64,000 bases of DNA from Bog-532 sp963830385 (GTDB lineage: Bacteria > Actinomycetota > Actinomycetes > Streptosporangiales > Streptosporangiaceae). The stretch is taken from assembly GCA_963830385.1 (NCBI GenBank), contig CAWHMD010000005.1, positions 930,001-994,000 on the forward strand. The letters are read 5' to 3'. Made by a program: the position numbers and the translations under genes. Position 1 is the first letter of the stretch. Each line of letters starts with the position of its first letter. Below the pieces are notes generated by a model. That model saw only the letters and a program-made list of their open reading frames with translations. It was not told the origin of the DNA and ran no database searches. This document shows positions 44,189 to 53,087 of this stretch, piece by piece.

Positions 44189-44586
44189 TGCGCACCGTCC
44201 TCGTAAGTCTCCCAGTCGCGCCACTCCGAGGTCCAGTCCGTGGGACCGAACTGCTTGATGGAGACGTGGGTCATGGCGTCGTCGGGCGTAGCACCATGCC
44301 AGTGCCACTGGCCCGCAGGGATGCGCACCCAGTCACCGGCCTCGATGTAGCGTTTCTCCCCGTCGATGGCGATGATGCCGCGACCGTCAGCCACGTACAG
44401 CAACTGGTCGACCGGGTGCACATGCGGGCGGGTACGGGCGCCCGCCGCGAAGGAGACCGACAACGCCGACAACTCGCCTTCATCCACCGGTTCGACGAGG
44501 TTCTGCTGGTGCACCGGGCCACCGGGAAACCAGTCGGTCCGGTCGGTCAGCTTCCGCTGATCCGGGTCGATCCGTGAGATCCACAT
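44185..44586 (-). CDS. cupin-domain protein
   Basis: Protein of 133 residues with a canonical cupin metal motif: RTRPHVHPVDQLLYVADGRG (His, His, Gln) and WVRIPAGQWHWHGATP (His). More complete metal site than the cupin at 41200. Small cupins in such operons act as isomerases, dioxygenases or carboxymuconolactone-type hydrolases; no precise role is visible. ATG 44586 with GGAGGAA; overlaps the following nitrilase start by GTGA. Confidence 0.85.
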   Translation of the reverse strand: MWISRIDPDQRKLTDRTDWFPGGPVHQQNLVEPVDEGELSALSVSFAAGARTRPHVHPVDQLLYVADGRGIIAIDGEKRYIEAGDWVRIPAGQWHWHGATPDDAMTHVSIKQFGPTDWTSEWRDWETYEDGAQ

Positions 44587-44615
44587 AGTTTCCTCCGCTG
44601 AGGGTCGTTTGCTGG

Positions 44616-46103
44616 TCAGGCCTTGGCGCGGCCGATGCGGGCGTAGACGTCGGGCTTGCGTACGGCCAGCCAGCAGGCGTAACCGAACCCGGCCACGAGC
44701 GCGCCTCCGAGCAGGGCGAACAGCACCGGGGTGAGCGGCGTGGGAGTGCCCAGCAGCAGGCTGGAGCGGGCGGCGCTGTAGTACAACAGCCAGCCGAAGA
44801 CGGCGATGCTGAGGATGGGAGCGATCAGGACGCTCCAGGTTGATTCACCGCTTTCGCGGTTGCGGCGGAAGTAAACGATCGCGGCCAGCGACACCAGCAG
44901 TACCAGCGCCTCGAACCCGAAGGTCATGACCCCGCTGAAGACGCCGTAGGCCACCGACGGGTCCATGCCGGCCAGCGCCACCGCCAGCAGTCCGGTGGCC
45001 GTGACCGTGTTGGTCGCGATGGCCGCGCGGTACGGCGAGCCGTGCCGCTTGTGGACGGCGCCGAGCGCGCGCGGGAACACCCGGTCGACGCCGAAGGAGT
45101 ACATGTAACGGGTGGTCGCGTTCACCATGGCCAGCTCGGAAGCCAGCACGCTGGTCACCACCAGCACCGCGACCGCTTGCGCGAAGGTGTGGCTGACCAT
45201 GGCGTTGAGCGCGACGCCGAACGTCCCGGCCGGATCGGTGGTGGCGGCGTGCATGGTCTTGCCTGCGCCCAGGGCGATGATCAGGCAGTAAGCGGTCACG
45301 CAGTAGAAGATCGAAATGACGGCCACGACCATGTAGGTCGCGCGCGGGATCGTGCGGGTGGGACGGCGGACTTCTTCGCGGTAGATCGCGGTGCTCTCGA
45401 AGCCGACGAAGAACGCGATCGCGAACAGCACCGCCACCGCGATGGATCCGCTGCTGAACGCGCTCCAGGTGAACGGCTTGGCTGTGTAGCCGGCCGAGCC
45501 GCCCCGGACCAGCGTCACCACATTGAAGATCACGATGATGCAGAACTCGATGGTGACGACAATCCCGAGGATGCGTGCGTTGAAGTCGATGCCCCGGTAA
45601 GAGCAGAAGCCGATGACCAGCAGGAGCACGACGACGTAGGCCCACCAGGGCAGGTTCACGCCGACGTCGCTCTGGATCAGCGACTTCATTGACAGCCCGC
45701 CGAAGATGTAGAAGCCGATGGCGCTCAGCTGGTAGAAGCTCAGGGTGAGGGCGCCGGCGCCCAGGCCGACCCGCTTGCCGAGACCGGCCGATACGTAGGC
45801 GTAAAAGGCGCCGGGCCGCGGCACGTGCCGGACCATGGCCAGATAACCGAACGAGAACAGCGACAAGATGACGCCACACAGCAGGAAGATGAGTGGCGCG
45901 CCCAGGCCGTTGCCCGAACTGATCACCAGCGGGATGTAGCCGACCGACGCAGCCAGCGGGGCGAGGTAGGCCATGACGGTGAGGACCACCGATGTGGCTC
46001 CCAGGTGCCCCCGCAGGTGCTCCCTGTCTGCCCCGGGCTCGGCCCCGGCGGTGACGGGTTCTTCTCCCGGCAGCGGGCCGTTCTCTATCACTCGGTCAGA
46101 CAT
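44616..46103 (-). CDS. APC-family amino acid/amine permease (paralogue of 24113)
   Basis: Transporter of 495 residues with about 12 hydrophobic segments. By eye most positions are identical to the permease at 24113, including long runs such as RGGSAGYTAKPFTWSAF and VHKRHGSPYRAAIATN, and the same C-terminal RIGRAKA. ATG 46103 with GGAGG upstream is chosen; a longer frame before it is not homologous. Sits inside the minus-strand operon, so this copy serves the second pathway. A duplication within the island is the likely origin. Confidence 0.93.
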   Translation of the reverse strand: MSDRVIENGPLPGEEPVTAGAEPGADREHLRGHLGATSVVLTVMAYLAPLAASVGYIPLVISSGNGLGAPLIFLLCGVILSLFSFGYLAMVRHVPRPGAFYAYVSAGLGKRVGLGAGALTLSFYQLSAIGFYIFGGLSMKSLIQSDVGVNLPWWAYVVVLLLVIGFCSYRGIDFNARILGIVVTIEFCIIVIFNVVTLVRGGSAGYTAKPFTWSAFSSGSIAVAVLFAIAFFVGFESTAIYREEVRRPTRTIPRATYMVVAVISIFYCVTAYCLIIALGAGKTMHAATTDPAGTFGVALNAMVSHTFAQAVAVLVVTSVLASELAMVNATTRYMYSFGVDRVFPRALGAVHKRHGSPYRAAIATNTVTATGLLAVALAGMDPSVAYGVFSGVMTFGFEALVLLVSLAAIVYFRRNRESGESTWSVLIAPILSIAVFGWLLYYSAARSSLLLGTPTPLTPVLFALLGGALVAGFGYACWLAVRKPDVYARIGRAKA

Positions 46104-46129
46104 GCTGGCCTCCGGCGTTCGATTCGATG

Positions 46130-46993
46130 TCAGCTGGCGCGGACCGGGTCCAGGTTCACGCCGGGAAGGATAAGGTGACCGGCGTCGACGGGCAGTTCGA
46201 CGCCAGTGATGTGTGCGGCTTCCTCGGAAGCAAGAAAGCACATGGCGTTGGCGACGACGCTGGCCGGCAGGATGGTGCGCCCGCGCAGCAGGTTGAGCGG
46301 GCGCAGGCCCTCGACCCGGTCTTCCCACTTGGTGTCGGGGTTCCCGGTCGTGTACTGGCCCTGGTAGGAGTTATCGGTCATGGGCGTGTGAATGGCGCCG
46401 GGGAGAATGGCGTTGACCCGGATGTTGTAAGGCCCGAGTTCGTAGGCCAGGGACTTCATCAGCCCGAGCACGGCGTGCTTCGAGGTGACGTAGTGCGCCA
46501 TCTGCTTCATGGCTACCCGGCCGTTGATGCTCGAGGTGACGATGATCACCCCGGAGAGTCGTTCAATCATGTGCGGGGCGACCGCCTTGGCGGTCCGCCA
46601 GACGCCGTTCTGGTTGATGTCGACCGTCAGGTTCCACTCCTGCTCGGTGAGGGACCAGACGTCGCCGTAGTGAACGATGCCGGCGTTGGCGACGGCCACG
46701 TCGATCTTCCCGAAGGCATCGATGCCGCTGGCCACCGCCGCGTCCAGCTGCGCCTGGTCCCGCACGTCAGCCACCTGCGCGATGGCATCGGAGCCCGCCT
46801 TGCGGACGAGGGCGACGGTCTCGTCGAGGTCCGCGCGGCTGCCGATGGCGTACGGCACGCCGGGTATCTGCGCGTCCAGGTCGCAGGCGATGACCTTGGC
46901 GCCTTCTTCGGCGAACTTGACTGCGGCCGCACGGCCCATGCCGCGGGCAGCGCCGGTCACCAGCGCTACCGTGCCGTCGAGTCGCTGACTCAT
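46130..46993 (-). CDS. mycofactocin-type short-chain dehydrogenase
   Basis: NAD(P)-dependent dehydrogenase of 287 residues. Cofactor motif TGAARGMGRAAAVKFAEEGA. After the beta-2 strand it has the extra segment DLDAQIPGVPYAIGSRADL, the hallmark of SDRs that keep NAD(H) bound and pass electrons to mycofactocin. Catalytic YVTSKHAV. ATG 46993 with AAGGAC upstream. The mycofactocin genes themselves are not in the window. Works in the Rieske/P450 operon, plausibly on a hydroxylated product. Confidence 0.9.
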   Translation of the reverse strand: MSQRLDGTVALVTGAARGMGRAAAVKFAEEGAKVIACDLDAQIPGVPYAIGSRADLDETVALVRKAGSDAIAQVADVRDQAQLDAAVASGIDAFGKIDVAVANAGIVHYGDVWSLTEQEWNLTVDINQNGVWRTAKAVAPHMIERLSGVIIVTSSINGRVAMKQMAHYVTSKHAVLGLMKSLAYELGPYNIRVNAILPGAIHTPMTDNSYQGQYTTGNPDTKWEDRVEGLRPLNLLRGRTILPASVVANAMCFLASEEAAHITGVELPVDAGHLILPGVNLDPVRAS

Positions 46994-47043
46994 GTGGTGT
47001 CCTTACGAAGGGCCGGCGGATGACCGGCGGTGCGAGATGGCGG

Positions 47044-47838
47044 TCAGTGGATGCTGTAGCCGCCGTCGACCACGAATGTCTGGCCGATGATGCCTGGTGC
47101 GGCGTTCGAGACCGCGAAGACGGCCGCGGCCGCGATCTCATCGGGATGGATGATCCGCTTCTGCAGGTTCGTCTCGATCTGCCGCTGGGCTTCGGCTTCG
47201 CGGGCCTGGTCGTCTTCGAAGTGCGAGAGCCAGCTGTCGAACATGCCGGTGGGACCGGTGATGCCAGGGCAGACCGCGTTGACCCGGATGTTTTCCGCCG
47301 CGTAATCGATGGCCAGGCACCGGACGAGGTGGATCGCCGCCGCCTTGGCCGCGCAGTAGGCCGCGTTTCGCTGCTGCCCGACGATGCCGACCTGGGAGGT
47401 GAGGACCACGATCGCGCCGCCGCCAGCTCTGCGAAGGTGCGGGATGGCCGCGCGGACGCAGGCGTACGGGCCGAAGGCGTTGACCGCGAACTGACGCTGC
47501 CACTCCTCCGGTTCGGTCTCCTCAACGGTGCCGAAGCCGTTGATGCCGACGCAGCAGACGATCGCCTCGATGCCGCCGAGGGCATCGGCCGCCTCGTCGA
47601 TCGCCCGCTTGATGTCGGCCGCGTTGGTGACGTCGCCCAGGGTGCTGAACTCGGCCTCGGACTGCAGCACGGCATCGTTGATATCCACCGCCGCGACCCG
47701 GCGGCCGCTCTTGCGCAGCAGGCGCACCGTAGCGGCCCCCATGCCGGTCGCGCCGCCGATCACCACGACGCGCTGTGGATCCAGGAACGGCCCCAGCGGC
47801 GGGATGTTCATCGTCTCAGGGGAATAGGCAGTGGGCAT
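47044..47838 (-). CDS. short-chain dehydrogenase with unusual N-terminal peptide
   Basis: SDR of 264 residues. The first 17 residues (MPTAYSPETMNIPPLGP) precede the normal start of the fold (RVVVIGGATGMGAATVRLL) and closely match the start of the GAF protein encoded next door (12 of 17 identical). Catalytic AAYCAAKAAAIH. ATG 47838 follows GAGG; a longer frame upstream is not homologous. The shared tag suggests both proteins are sent to the same partner or place. Substrate unknown. Confidence 0.87.
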   Translation of the reverse strand: MPTAYSPETMNIPPLGPFLDPQRVVVIGGATGMGAATVRLLRKSGRRVAAVDINDAVLQSEAEFSTLGDVTNAADIKRAIDEAADALGGIEAIVCCVGINGFGTVEETEPEEWQRQFAVNAFGPYACVRAAIPHLRRAGGGAIVVLTSQVGIVGQQRNAAYCAAKAAAIHLVRCLAIDYAAENIRVNAVCPGITGPTGMFDSWLSHFEDDQAREAEAQRQIETNLQKRIIHPDEIAAAAVFAVSNAAPGIIGQTFVVDGGYSIH

Positions 47839-47985
47839 TTTTGGCCTCGCATCAGGTCGGAATCGTCTTGCTGGGAGCCGCCCGCCGTGACGGCCCCCCA
47901 GCAAACCTTTCAGTTGGTGAGATCTGCCATCCAGATCCACTGGCGGTGGCCAGCGGGTACCAGTTCTGGGCCGCCGGGATGCGGG

Positions 47986-48561
47986 TCATCCGATTTCGAA
48001 CGGCCACGGGACTTCGAACCACGGGGCGCGGGCGAGTTCACTTTCGGCCCGGGCGCGCGCGTGCTCCAGCGCCGCAACGTCGTGCGGTGACCAGTCGCGG
48101 ACCTCGGCTGCACCGTGAACGGCGATGAAGCCGACGAATGCGCCGCCGTGGTTCAGCGGGATCAGCATCTGCCCGGCCTGACCGCCGAACTGGCGAGCGT
48201 GCGGCACTGCGGGCGGGTCGACGGCCGTGTCACGCTGGATGATCGTCTGGCCGGTTTCGCGCATCAACGTCACCGTGACCTGGCGGTGGATGTCCGGGCC
48301 TTGGTAGCCGAGCTGGGACATCCCGCCGGAAAGCGAGAACGCGTCGCCGGCGAGCACTTCACCGAGGACGGGATAGTGCGGGTCCCCGGTGGTGGCGACG
48401 CGCACGGTCACGCGCAGCGGCTTCGTCGCGCCGAACAGCTCCTCAGCCACCTGCTGCAAGGCAAAGATCAGGTCGATGCGGGGCTGCACCCGCACCTGCG
48501 GCACCACCGCTGGATCGAGCGGCGGAAGATTCGTCGTGTCGCGGGAGTAGGCAGTCGGCAT
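47986..48561 (-). CDS. GAF-domain-like protein sharing an N-terminal tag with the neighbouring SDR
   Basis: Protein of 191 residues. The first 17 residues (MPTAYSRDTTNLPPLDP) match the SDR at 47838. The rest resembles a GAF sensor domain: LIFALQQVAEELFGATKPLR at the start of the helix, and GGQAGQMLIPLNHGGAFVGFI-like strands toward the end. No output domain, so it may be a stand-alone ligand sensor or accessory protein. ATG 48561 has a strong GGAGGTG seven bases upstream. Follows the P450 by 18 bases; the gap to the SDR (147 bases) holds nothing else. Confidence 0.6.
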   Translation of the reverse strand: MPTAYSRDTTNLPPLDPAVVPQVRVQPRIDLIFALQQVAEELFGATKPLRVTVRVATTGDPHYPVLGEVLAGDAFSLSGGMSQLGYQGPDIHRQVTVTLMRETGQTIIQRDTAVDPPAVPHARQFGGQAGQMLIPLNHGGAFVGFIAVHGAAEVRDWSPHDVAALEHARARAESELARAPWFEVPWPFEIG

Positions 48562-48579
48562 ATTCGCCTCACCTCCGGG

Positions 48580-49788
48580 CTAGAGCGTGATGCGGACGGC
48601 CTTCGGGCCGCGCATGAACAGCGGCGGGCCGTACTCGATGCGGTCATCAGCCAGCCGGAACGGGGGCAGCCGGTCCAGCACCTCCGCCATCATGACCTCG
48701 GCTTCCAGGCGGGCCAGGCCTGCTCCCAGGCAGGTGTGGATCCCGGCCCCGAACGTCAAATGAGCTTGTGGTGGGCGGGTGATGTCGAAGCGGCCGGGGT
48801 CGTTCCAGCGCGCCGGGTCGTGATTGGCCGCCGCCATGAGCAGGATGACCCGGTCGCCGTCCCGCAGGTCGACGTCACCGATGCGCGCCGACCCGCGTAC
48901 CAGGCGAGTGTCGCCACTGGCCGAGGTCCGCCACCGCAAGATCTCCTCCACCGCCCCCGGGATGAGCGAGCGGTCCGCGGCGACAAGCGCACGCTGCTCG
49001 GGATAGCGGCCAAGGGTGACGAACACGTGCCCCAGCGTGTGGGTGATGTTGTCGTGGCCGGCCACGATGACCTGCGCGATGCCGGCCCGCCGCTCGTCCT
49101 CGGTCATCGCAGCTACGACCGGCGAGCGCACGAACCGGGCAATGAGGTCGTCGGCAGCGTCGTTGTGACGGCGTGCTTCGAACTGCAGCCCAGCGAATGC
49201 GCACGTCATCGCGGTCGCTTGCGTACCCGTGCGGCGCAGGCGGGCTGCGCGCTCCGGGTCCGGCTCGTCGTAGGACTCCAGCGTGGCACCCATGTTCTTC
49301 GCCCACGCCAGGAACTGCGGCACGTCCTGCTCGGTCACCCCGATGATGTGCGCCAGGACCCGGCCTGCCACCGCCCTGGTGACTTCGGGGACCACGTCGA
49401 CGACGTCACCGTCGCCCAGGCGCTGGGCGAGACGGTCAAGCCGGGGGGTGATCAGCTCGGTCAGCGCAGCGCGCAGGGCTCGCAGGCGGCTGGCCCGGAA
49501 GTCCGGTGCCAGGACCGCGCGAACCTCTTTGTGGCGTGGGTCCTCCATCGATTCGACGACGGCGGCGCCGTACAGCGTCTCCCACTTGTCCGCTTCCGGC
49601 ACGAACGTGCGGTCGTCGAGCAGCACCGCCTTGACGTGCTCGTAGGAGGCGACCATCCAGGCGCCCGCTGACGGGTTCCAGACGGCCGGCCCGGCCGCCC
49701 GGATGGCATCGAACAGCGGGTACGGGTCCTGGAGGATGCCGGGGTCGGCGAAGTTGATGTCCAGTGCTGGGGCACCGGTTACCGTCAT
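48580..49788 (-). CDS. cytochrome P450 with Asn in place of the I-helix Thr
   Basis: Class I P450 of 402 residues. Heme loop FGAGIHTCLGAGLAR is canonical. K-helix EEILRW. The I-helix reads VIVAGHDNITHTLG: the acid Asp is kept, but the oxygen-activating Thr is Asn, as in P450cin. ATG 49788 follows AAGGTAG, six bases after the SCP2-like stop. Ferredoxin and reductase genes upstream (53410-51810) in the same strand are probable electron donors. Substrate unknown; hydroxylation of a small hydrophobic or alkyl compound is plausible. Confidence 0.92.
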   Translation of the reverse strand: MTVTGAPALDINFADPGILQDPYPLFDAIRAAGPAVWNPSAGAWMVASYEHVKAVLLDDRTFVPEADKWETLYGAAVVESMEDPRHKEVRAVLAPDFRASRLRALRAALTELITPRLDRLAQRLGDGDVVDVVPEVTRAVAGRVLAHIIGVTEQDVPQFLAWAKNMGATLESYDEPDPERAARLRRTGTQATAMTCAFAGLQFEARRHNDAADDLIARFVRSPVVAAMTEDERRAGIAQVIVAGHDNITHTLGHVFVTLGRYPEQRALVAADRSLIPGAVEEILRWRTSASGDTRLVRGSARIGDVDLRDGDRVILLMAAANHDPARWNDPGRFDITRPPQAHLTFGAGIHTCLGAGLARLEAEVMMAEVLDRLPPFRLADDRIEYGPPLFMRGPKAVRITL

Positions 49789-49794
49789 CGGGCG

Positions 49795-50358
49795 CTACCT
49801 TTTCGTACTCGTGTTGAACTGACGGCGTCCAGGCACGACGGCTCCCACGAAGTCGGCCGGATCGGGAACGTCCACCTCCCAGACGCCGGCCGGCGCTGGC
49901 GCGGGCGTCTGGAGCAGGTCGTTGCGTCCCCGCTGTTCGAGGCTGCGACGGTAGCTGCCGGCGAACGCGCCCGCCAGCACGATCAGCGAGTCCAGCGACC
50001 AGGGAGAGCCAGACACCGACAGCCGCTTCTCCTCGACCGCGCGGGCGATCTGGCCCGCGTCGTAGTTCTCCAGCAGCACGTCGTGCAGCACGTCCGCATC
50101 CGCGGTCAGCCGGACCTGAGCGCGGACCTGCTCCCCGCTGCGCTCGACTCGGGCGTTGTCTCCGAGCACCAGCGTGGTGGCGGTGGCAGGGTTGGCCGTA
50201 ACGACCAGGACCGCGGGTTCCTCCGGCAGGCCGTCGCCGACATCGAAGCCGGACGCCGCTTGCTTGGCGGCGTGACGGCCCTCGGCGGTGGCGAGGAAAA
50301 GCTCGAACGAGGCGGCCAGCTCATCAGCCAGGTCGGCTGCCGTGGTGAAGTAGGCCAC
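49795..50358 (-). CDS. SCP2-like (sterol carrier) domain protein
   Basis: Protein of 187 residues resembling a single SCP2/sterol-binding fold: TTADVLHDVLLENYDAGQIARAVEEKRLSV-like segment and an early helix ADLADELAASFELFLATA. It would bind a hydrophobic ligand rather than catalyse a reaction. The assignment is by fold pattern only. The start is GTG 50358, one base after the Rieske-oxygenase stop; a longer frame reads back into that gene. Tightly linked to the Rieske and P450 genes, which suggests delivery of a lipophilic substrate. Confidence 0.6.
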   Translation of the reverse strand: MAYFTTAADLADELAASFELFLATAEGRHAAKQAASGFDVGDGLPEEPAVLVVTANPATATTLVLGDNARVERSGEQVRAQVRLTADADVLHDVLLENYDAGQIARAVEEKRLSVSGSPWSLDSLIVLAGAFAGSYRRSLEQRGRNDLLQTPAPAPAGVWEVDVPDPADFVGAVVPGRRQFNTSTKR

Positions 50359-50359
50359 C

Positions 50360-51703
50360 TCAAACTCCCTCTCGCTGCAGACCGGCCTGGAGTTGCTCGA
50401 TGTACCAGGCGTTATAGGCGTAGAGCAGGCCTTCCATGGTGGGGGCCAGCCGCCCAGTGCCGTAGGCACCGGACTCCAGGCCCTTCCAGACGAGCTGGGT
50501 CATGGCCCCGTCCTCGTCGAGGATCTGGTTTCCGAAGACGATCAGCGCCGCTTGCAGCAGCCGCTCGTCGAAGCGCGACACCTTGGGCAGCCACCATTCG
50601 ACGTAGACCTCGGTGTGCTCGTGGTCGATGGGGACCAGCAGGATCAGGCCGAGGCCGTCGGGCATGAAGTGGAAGTGCGACAGGCCCGGCCAGTTGAACA
50701 GGAAGTAGTGCGCGAGCTGGTCGCGGCCCTTGAGACACTCCAGCGGCGGCTTGATCTTGCGGTAGTCGGCGGTCCCGCCCAGGGCACCGATGACCTTGCT
50801 GAACGGGCCGCGCGGGTTGGGTTCCATCGCCAGCAGTTCGCCGCTGATCTCGTTGGCCATGAAGGTGTAGCCGTTGACGTCTGGGCTCATGTTCGCACCG
50901 CGCTCCACGGTGCCGTCGCCACCTAGCTCGGCGGGATCCACCACACCGAAGTGCTTCGCGACGCTGTAGGCGTTCACCAGTCCGGGATGGACGAAGGGGA
51001 CGTGGTAAGCCTCATGGTTGGCGTCGTTTATGAGCTTCCAGTTGATCGGCAGCACATACCTGCGTGCCCCGTGGAACTCGAGCTCGTCGAGGTTGTAGCG
51101 CGAAGCCCGGAACGCCGTGGTCTCGATCCACTCGTCGAAGTCGGGAGCGCCTTCACCTGGCGCCACAAAGACCCACTTGCCCCAGACGCGAACGTCGTAC
51201 TTGGGCAGTTGGAGCGCCTTCGGGTCGAAATCTTCGGCGTCCTCCATGCCTGAGCAGCTGCGGCCGGAGCCGTTGTGGTTGTAGCTCCATCCGTGGTACT
51301 GGCATGAAAATCCGAACTTTGCGTTTCCTTCACCCACCGTCACCGGCCCGGCCCGGTGCCGGCACACGTTCGAGATGGCGTGGACCGTGCCGGCCCGGTC
51401 CCGCGTCACGATGATCGGCAGACCGAGGAGCTCGACCGTGAAGTAGTCACCCGGCTTTGCCACCTTGCCGGCGTGCCCGACTATGTGCCAGGTCTTCGCG
51501 AACAGGTGTCGGCACTCAAGCTCGAACACGTCGGGAGAGGTGTACCAGGAGGCGGGGGTCGCTCTGGAAGTCTTCGCTCCCGTGTCCTGCCGGTCGCGCA
51601 GCGTTCTGATCGCTTCGGATGTGAAGTCGATCTTTTTGGTCCGGTGGCGTCCTGTCCCCGTGCTGAGCCCGGTCGCGGGTTCCGAGTGCGCGGTTGTCGT
51701 CAT
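50360..51703 (-). CDS. Rieske non-heme iron oxygenase, alpha subunit
   Basis: Mono- or dioxygenase of 447 residues. Rieske cluster: Cys114 and His116 (SNVCRHRAGP) with Cys134 and His137 (SCQYHGWSY). Mononuclear iron site: His234 and His239 in NDANHEAYHVPFVHP. The residue three before the first His is Glu231, where aromatic dioxygenases have Asp; Glu at this place is seen in quaternary-amine oxygenases such as CntA. No beta subunit is encoded nearby. ATG 51703 with GGAAGTG upstream. Ferredoxin and reductase lie directly upstream, making a three-component system. Confidence 0.92.
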   Translation of the reverse strand: MTTTAHSEPATGLSTGTGRHRTKKIDFTSEAIRTLRDRQDTGAKTSRATPASWYTSPDVFELECRHLFAKTWHIVGHAGKVAKPGDYFTVELLGLPIIVTRDRAGTVHAISNVCRHRAGPVTVGEGNAKFGFSCQYHGWSYNHNGSGRSCSGMEDAEDFDPKALQLPKYDVRVWGKWVFVAPGEGAPDFDEWIETTAFRASRYNLDELEFHGARRYVLPINWKLINDANHEAYHVPFVHPGLVNAYSVAKHFGVVDPAELGGDGTVERGANMSPDVNGYTFMANEISGELLAMEPNPRGPFSKVIGALGGTADYRKIKPPLECLKGRDQLAHYFLFNWPGLSHFHFMPDGLGLILLVPIDHEHTEVYVEWWLPKVSRFDERLLQAALIVFGNQILDEDGAMTQLVWKGLESGAYGTGRLAPTMEGLLYAYNAWYIEQLQAGLQREGV

Positions 51704-51809
51704 AGGCCATCACTTCCATCTCTGTTTCCCATAGGTTCACCCGCTGGGGTTCAGGCCGGCACCGTCGAAACACTTAGAGAAGTACGTATGTCCGGGTACG
51801 TAGCCGGGA

Positions 51810-53087
51810 TCAGGTGTCCAGCAGTGTCTTGAGCGCGGTCGAACTGTCCGCGACCGCCTCACGGGTGACACGCCGCAGCCGTCCGGGGTCGGCGATCAGG
51901 ATCTTCCGGGCGGCGAGGTGGTCTTTGGCCTGGTTGACGGACTCCACCGCCACGAGGCGGTCACCGACGAACCGGCACACAGAGAAACGGCCAGTGGCCG
52001 GATCGCCTCGGACGACGGAGTCCGCCTCAAGCGACGCGGCCCCGGCGATCTGCAGCTTCGCGTCGTACTGCTCGCTCCAGAACCAGGGCAGCGCCGCATA
52101 GGAGGCTGCCTTCGGCGGACCATCCGGATCCGGCTCGGCGGGCGGCTGGCTCAGCGCGACGATCTGCCCCGCGACAAACCGCGCCTGATCGACCGCGTTC
52201 TGGATGGACTCCAGCCGCAGCTCGCGACCTGACACGGCGCAGCCGAAGCGAGCGCAGTCACCAATGGCGTAGATGCGCGAATCCGAAGTCCGCAGCTGGT
52301 CATCGACCATGATTCCATCGGAGGCGCGCAGACCCGCGCTCACCGCGAGCTCGGTCGACGGCAGGACGCCGATCCCGACCACCACGACGTCTGCCGGGAC
52401 AGTGGTCCCGTTGGTCAAGGTGACCGCCGACGCTTTCCCGTCCTGGCCGCCCACCACACTGGTCACACCCAGGCCGGTCATCACCTCGACACCGTGGCTG
52501 CGGTGCTTGTCAGTGAAGAAGTGTGACATCTGGGGTGACAGGACACGCGCCATCACGCGAGGCAGGAACTCGACGACCGTCACCTGCGCACCGCGGGCCT
52601 GCGCAGCGGCCGCGACCTCCAAGCCGATGAATCCGCCCCCGACGATCACGACCCGGGCGGCCTCGGCGAGCGCACGGCGGAGCCCTTCCGCTTCCTCGAG
52701 CCGCCGAAGGGACCACACGCCCGGCAAGTCAGCTCCGGGCACCGGCAGCGGCCGGTTGCCGGCCCCCGTGGCCAAGACCAGGGAGTCGTAGCCGACGGTC
52801 CTGCCGTCGGCGAGGACGACCTCGCGGGCGGCGGCCCGGATCTCGCAGGCCCGCTGGCCCAGGCTCAAGGTGATCGCTCGCTCAGCGGCGGTCTGGGCCG
52901 TCAGCAGGCCGAGGGTCTCGCGCTCGGCGGACCCCTTGAGGAAGTCCTTGGACAGCGGGGGCCGGTCGTACGGCTCTTCACTTTCCTCGCCGATCAGGGT
53001 GATGTCACCGTCGTATCCGTGGTGCCGCAGCTCCAGCGCAGTCTGGGCGCCCGCAACGCCGGCGCCGACGATCACGGTCCCGGTCAT
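51810..53087 (-). CDS. NAD(P)H-ferredoxin reductase, FAD type
   Basis: Electron donor flavoprotein of 425 residues, putidaredoxin-reductase class. FAD motif VIVGAGVAGAQTALELRHHG; NAD(P) motif VVIVGGGFIGLEVAAAAQ near residue 145; second FAD motif IYAIGDCARF. C-terminal SESDQYDAKLQIAG-like strand typical of the class (WSEQYDAKLQIAG). ATG 53087 shares a base with the ferredoxin stop; the longer frame is rejected. With the ferredoxin it should supply the Rieske oxygenase and possibly the P450s. Confidence 0.93.
   Translation of the reverse strand: MTGTVIVGAGVAGAQTALELRHHGYDGDITLIGEESEEPYDRPPLSKDFLKGSAERETLGLLTAQTAAERAITLSLGQRACEIRAAAREVVLADGRTVGYDSLVLATGAGNRPLPVPGADLPGVWSLRRLEEAEGLRRALAEAARVVIVGGGFIGLEVAAAAQARGAQVTVVEFLPRVMARVLSPQMSHFFTDKHRSHGVEVMTGLGVTSVVGGQDGKASAVTLTNGTTVPADVVVVGIGVLPSTELAVSAGLRASDGIMVDDQLRTSDSRIYAIGDCARFGCAVSGRELRLESIQNAVDQARFVAGQIVALSQPPAEPDPDGPPKAASYAALPWFWSEQYDAKLQIAGAASLEADSVVRGDPATGRFSVCRFVGDRLVAVESVNQAKDHLAARKILIADPGRLRRVTREAVADSSTALKTLLDT

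Noticed and set aside
47044..48561. The shared MPTAYS tag as an encapsulin or microcompartment targeting peptide
   Set aside because: No shell protein is encoded in the window, and known cargo tags of encapsulins are C-terminal; left as a generic docking tag.
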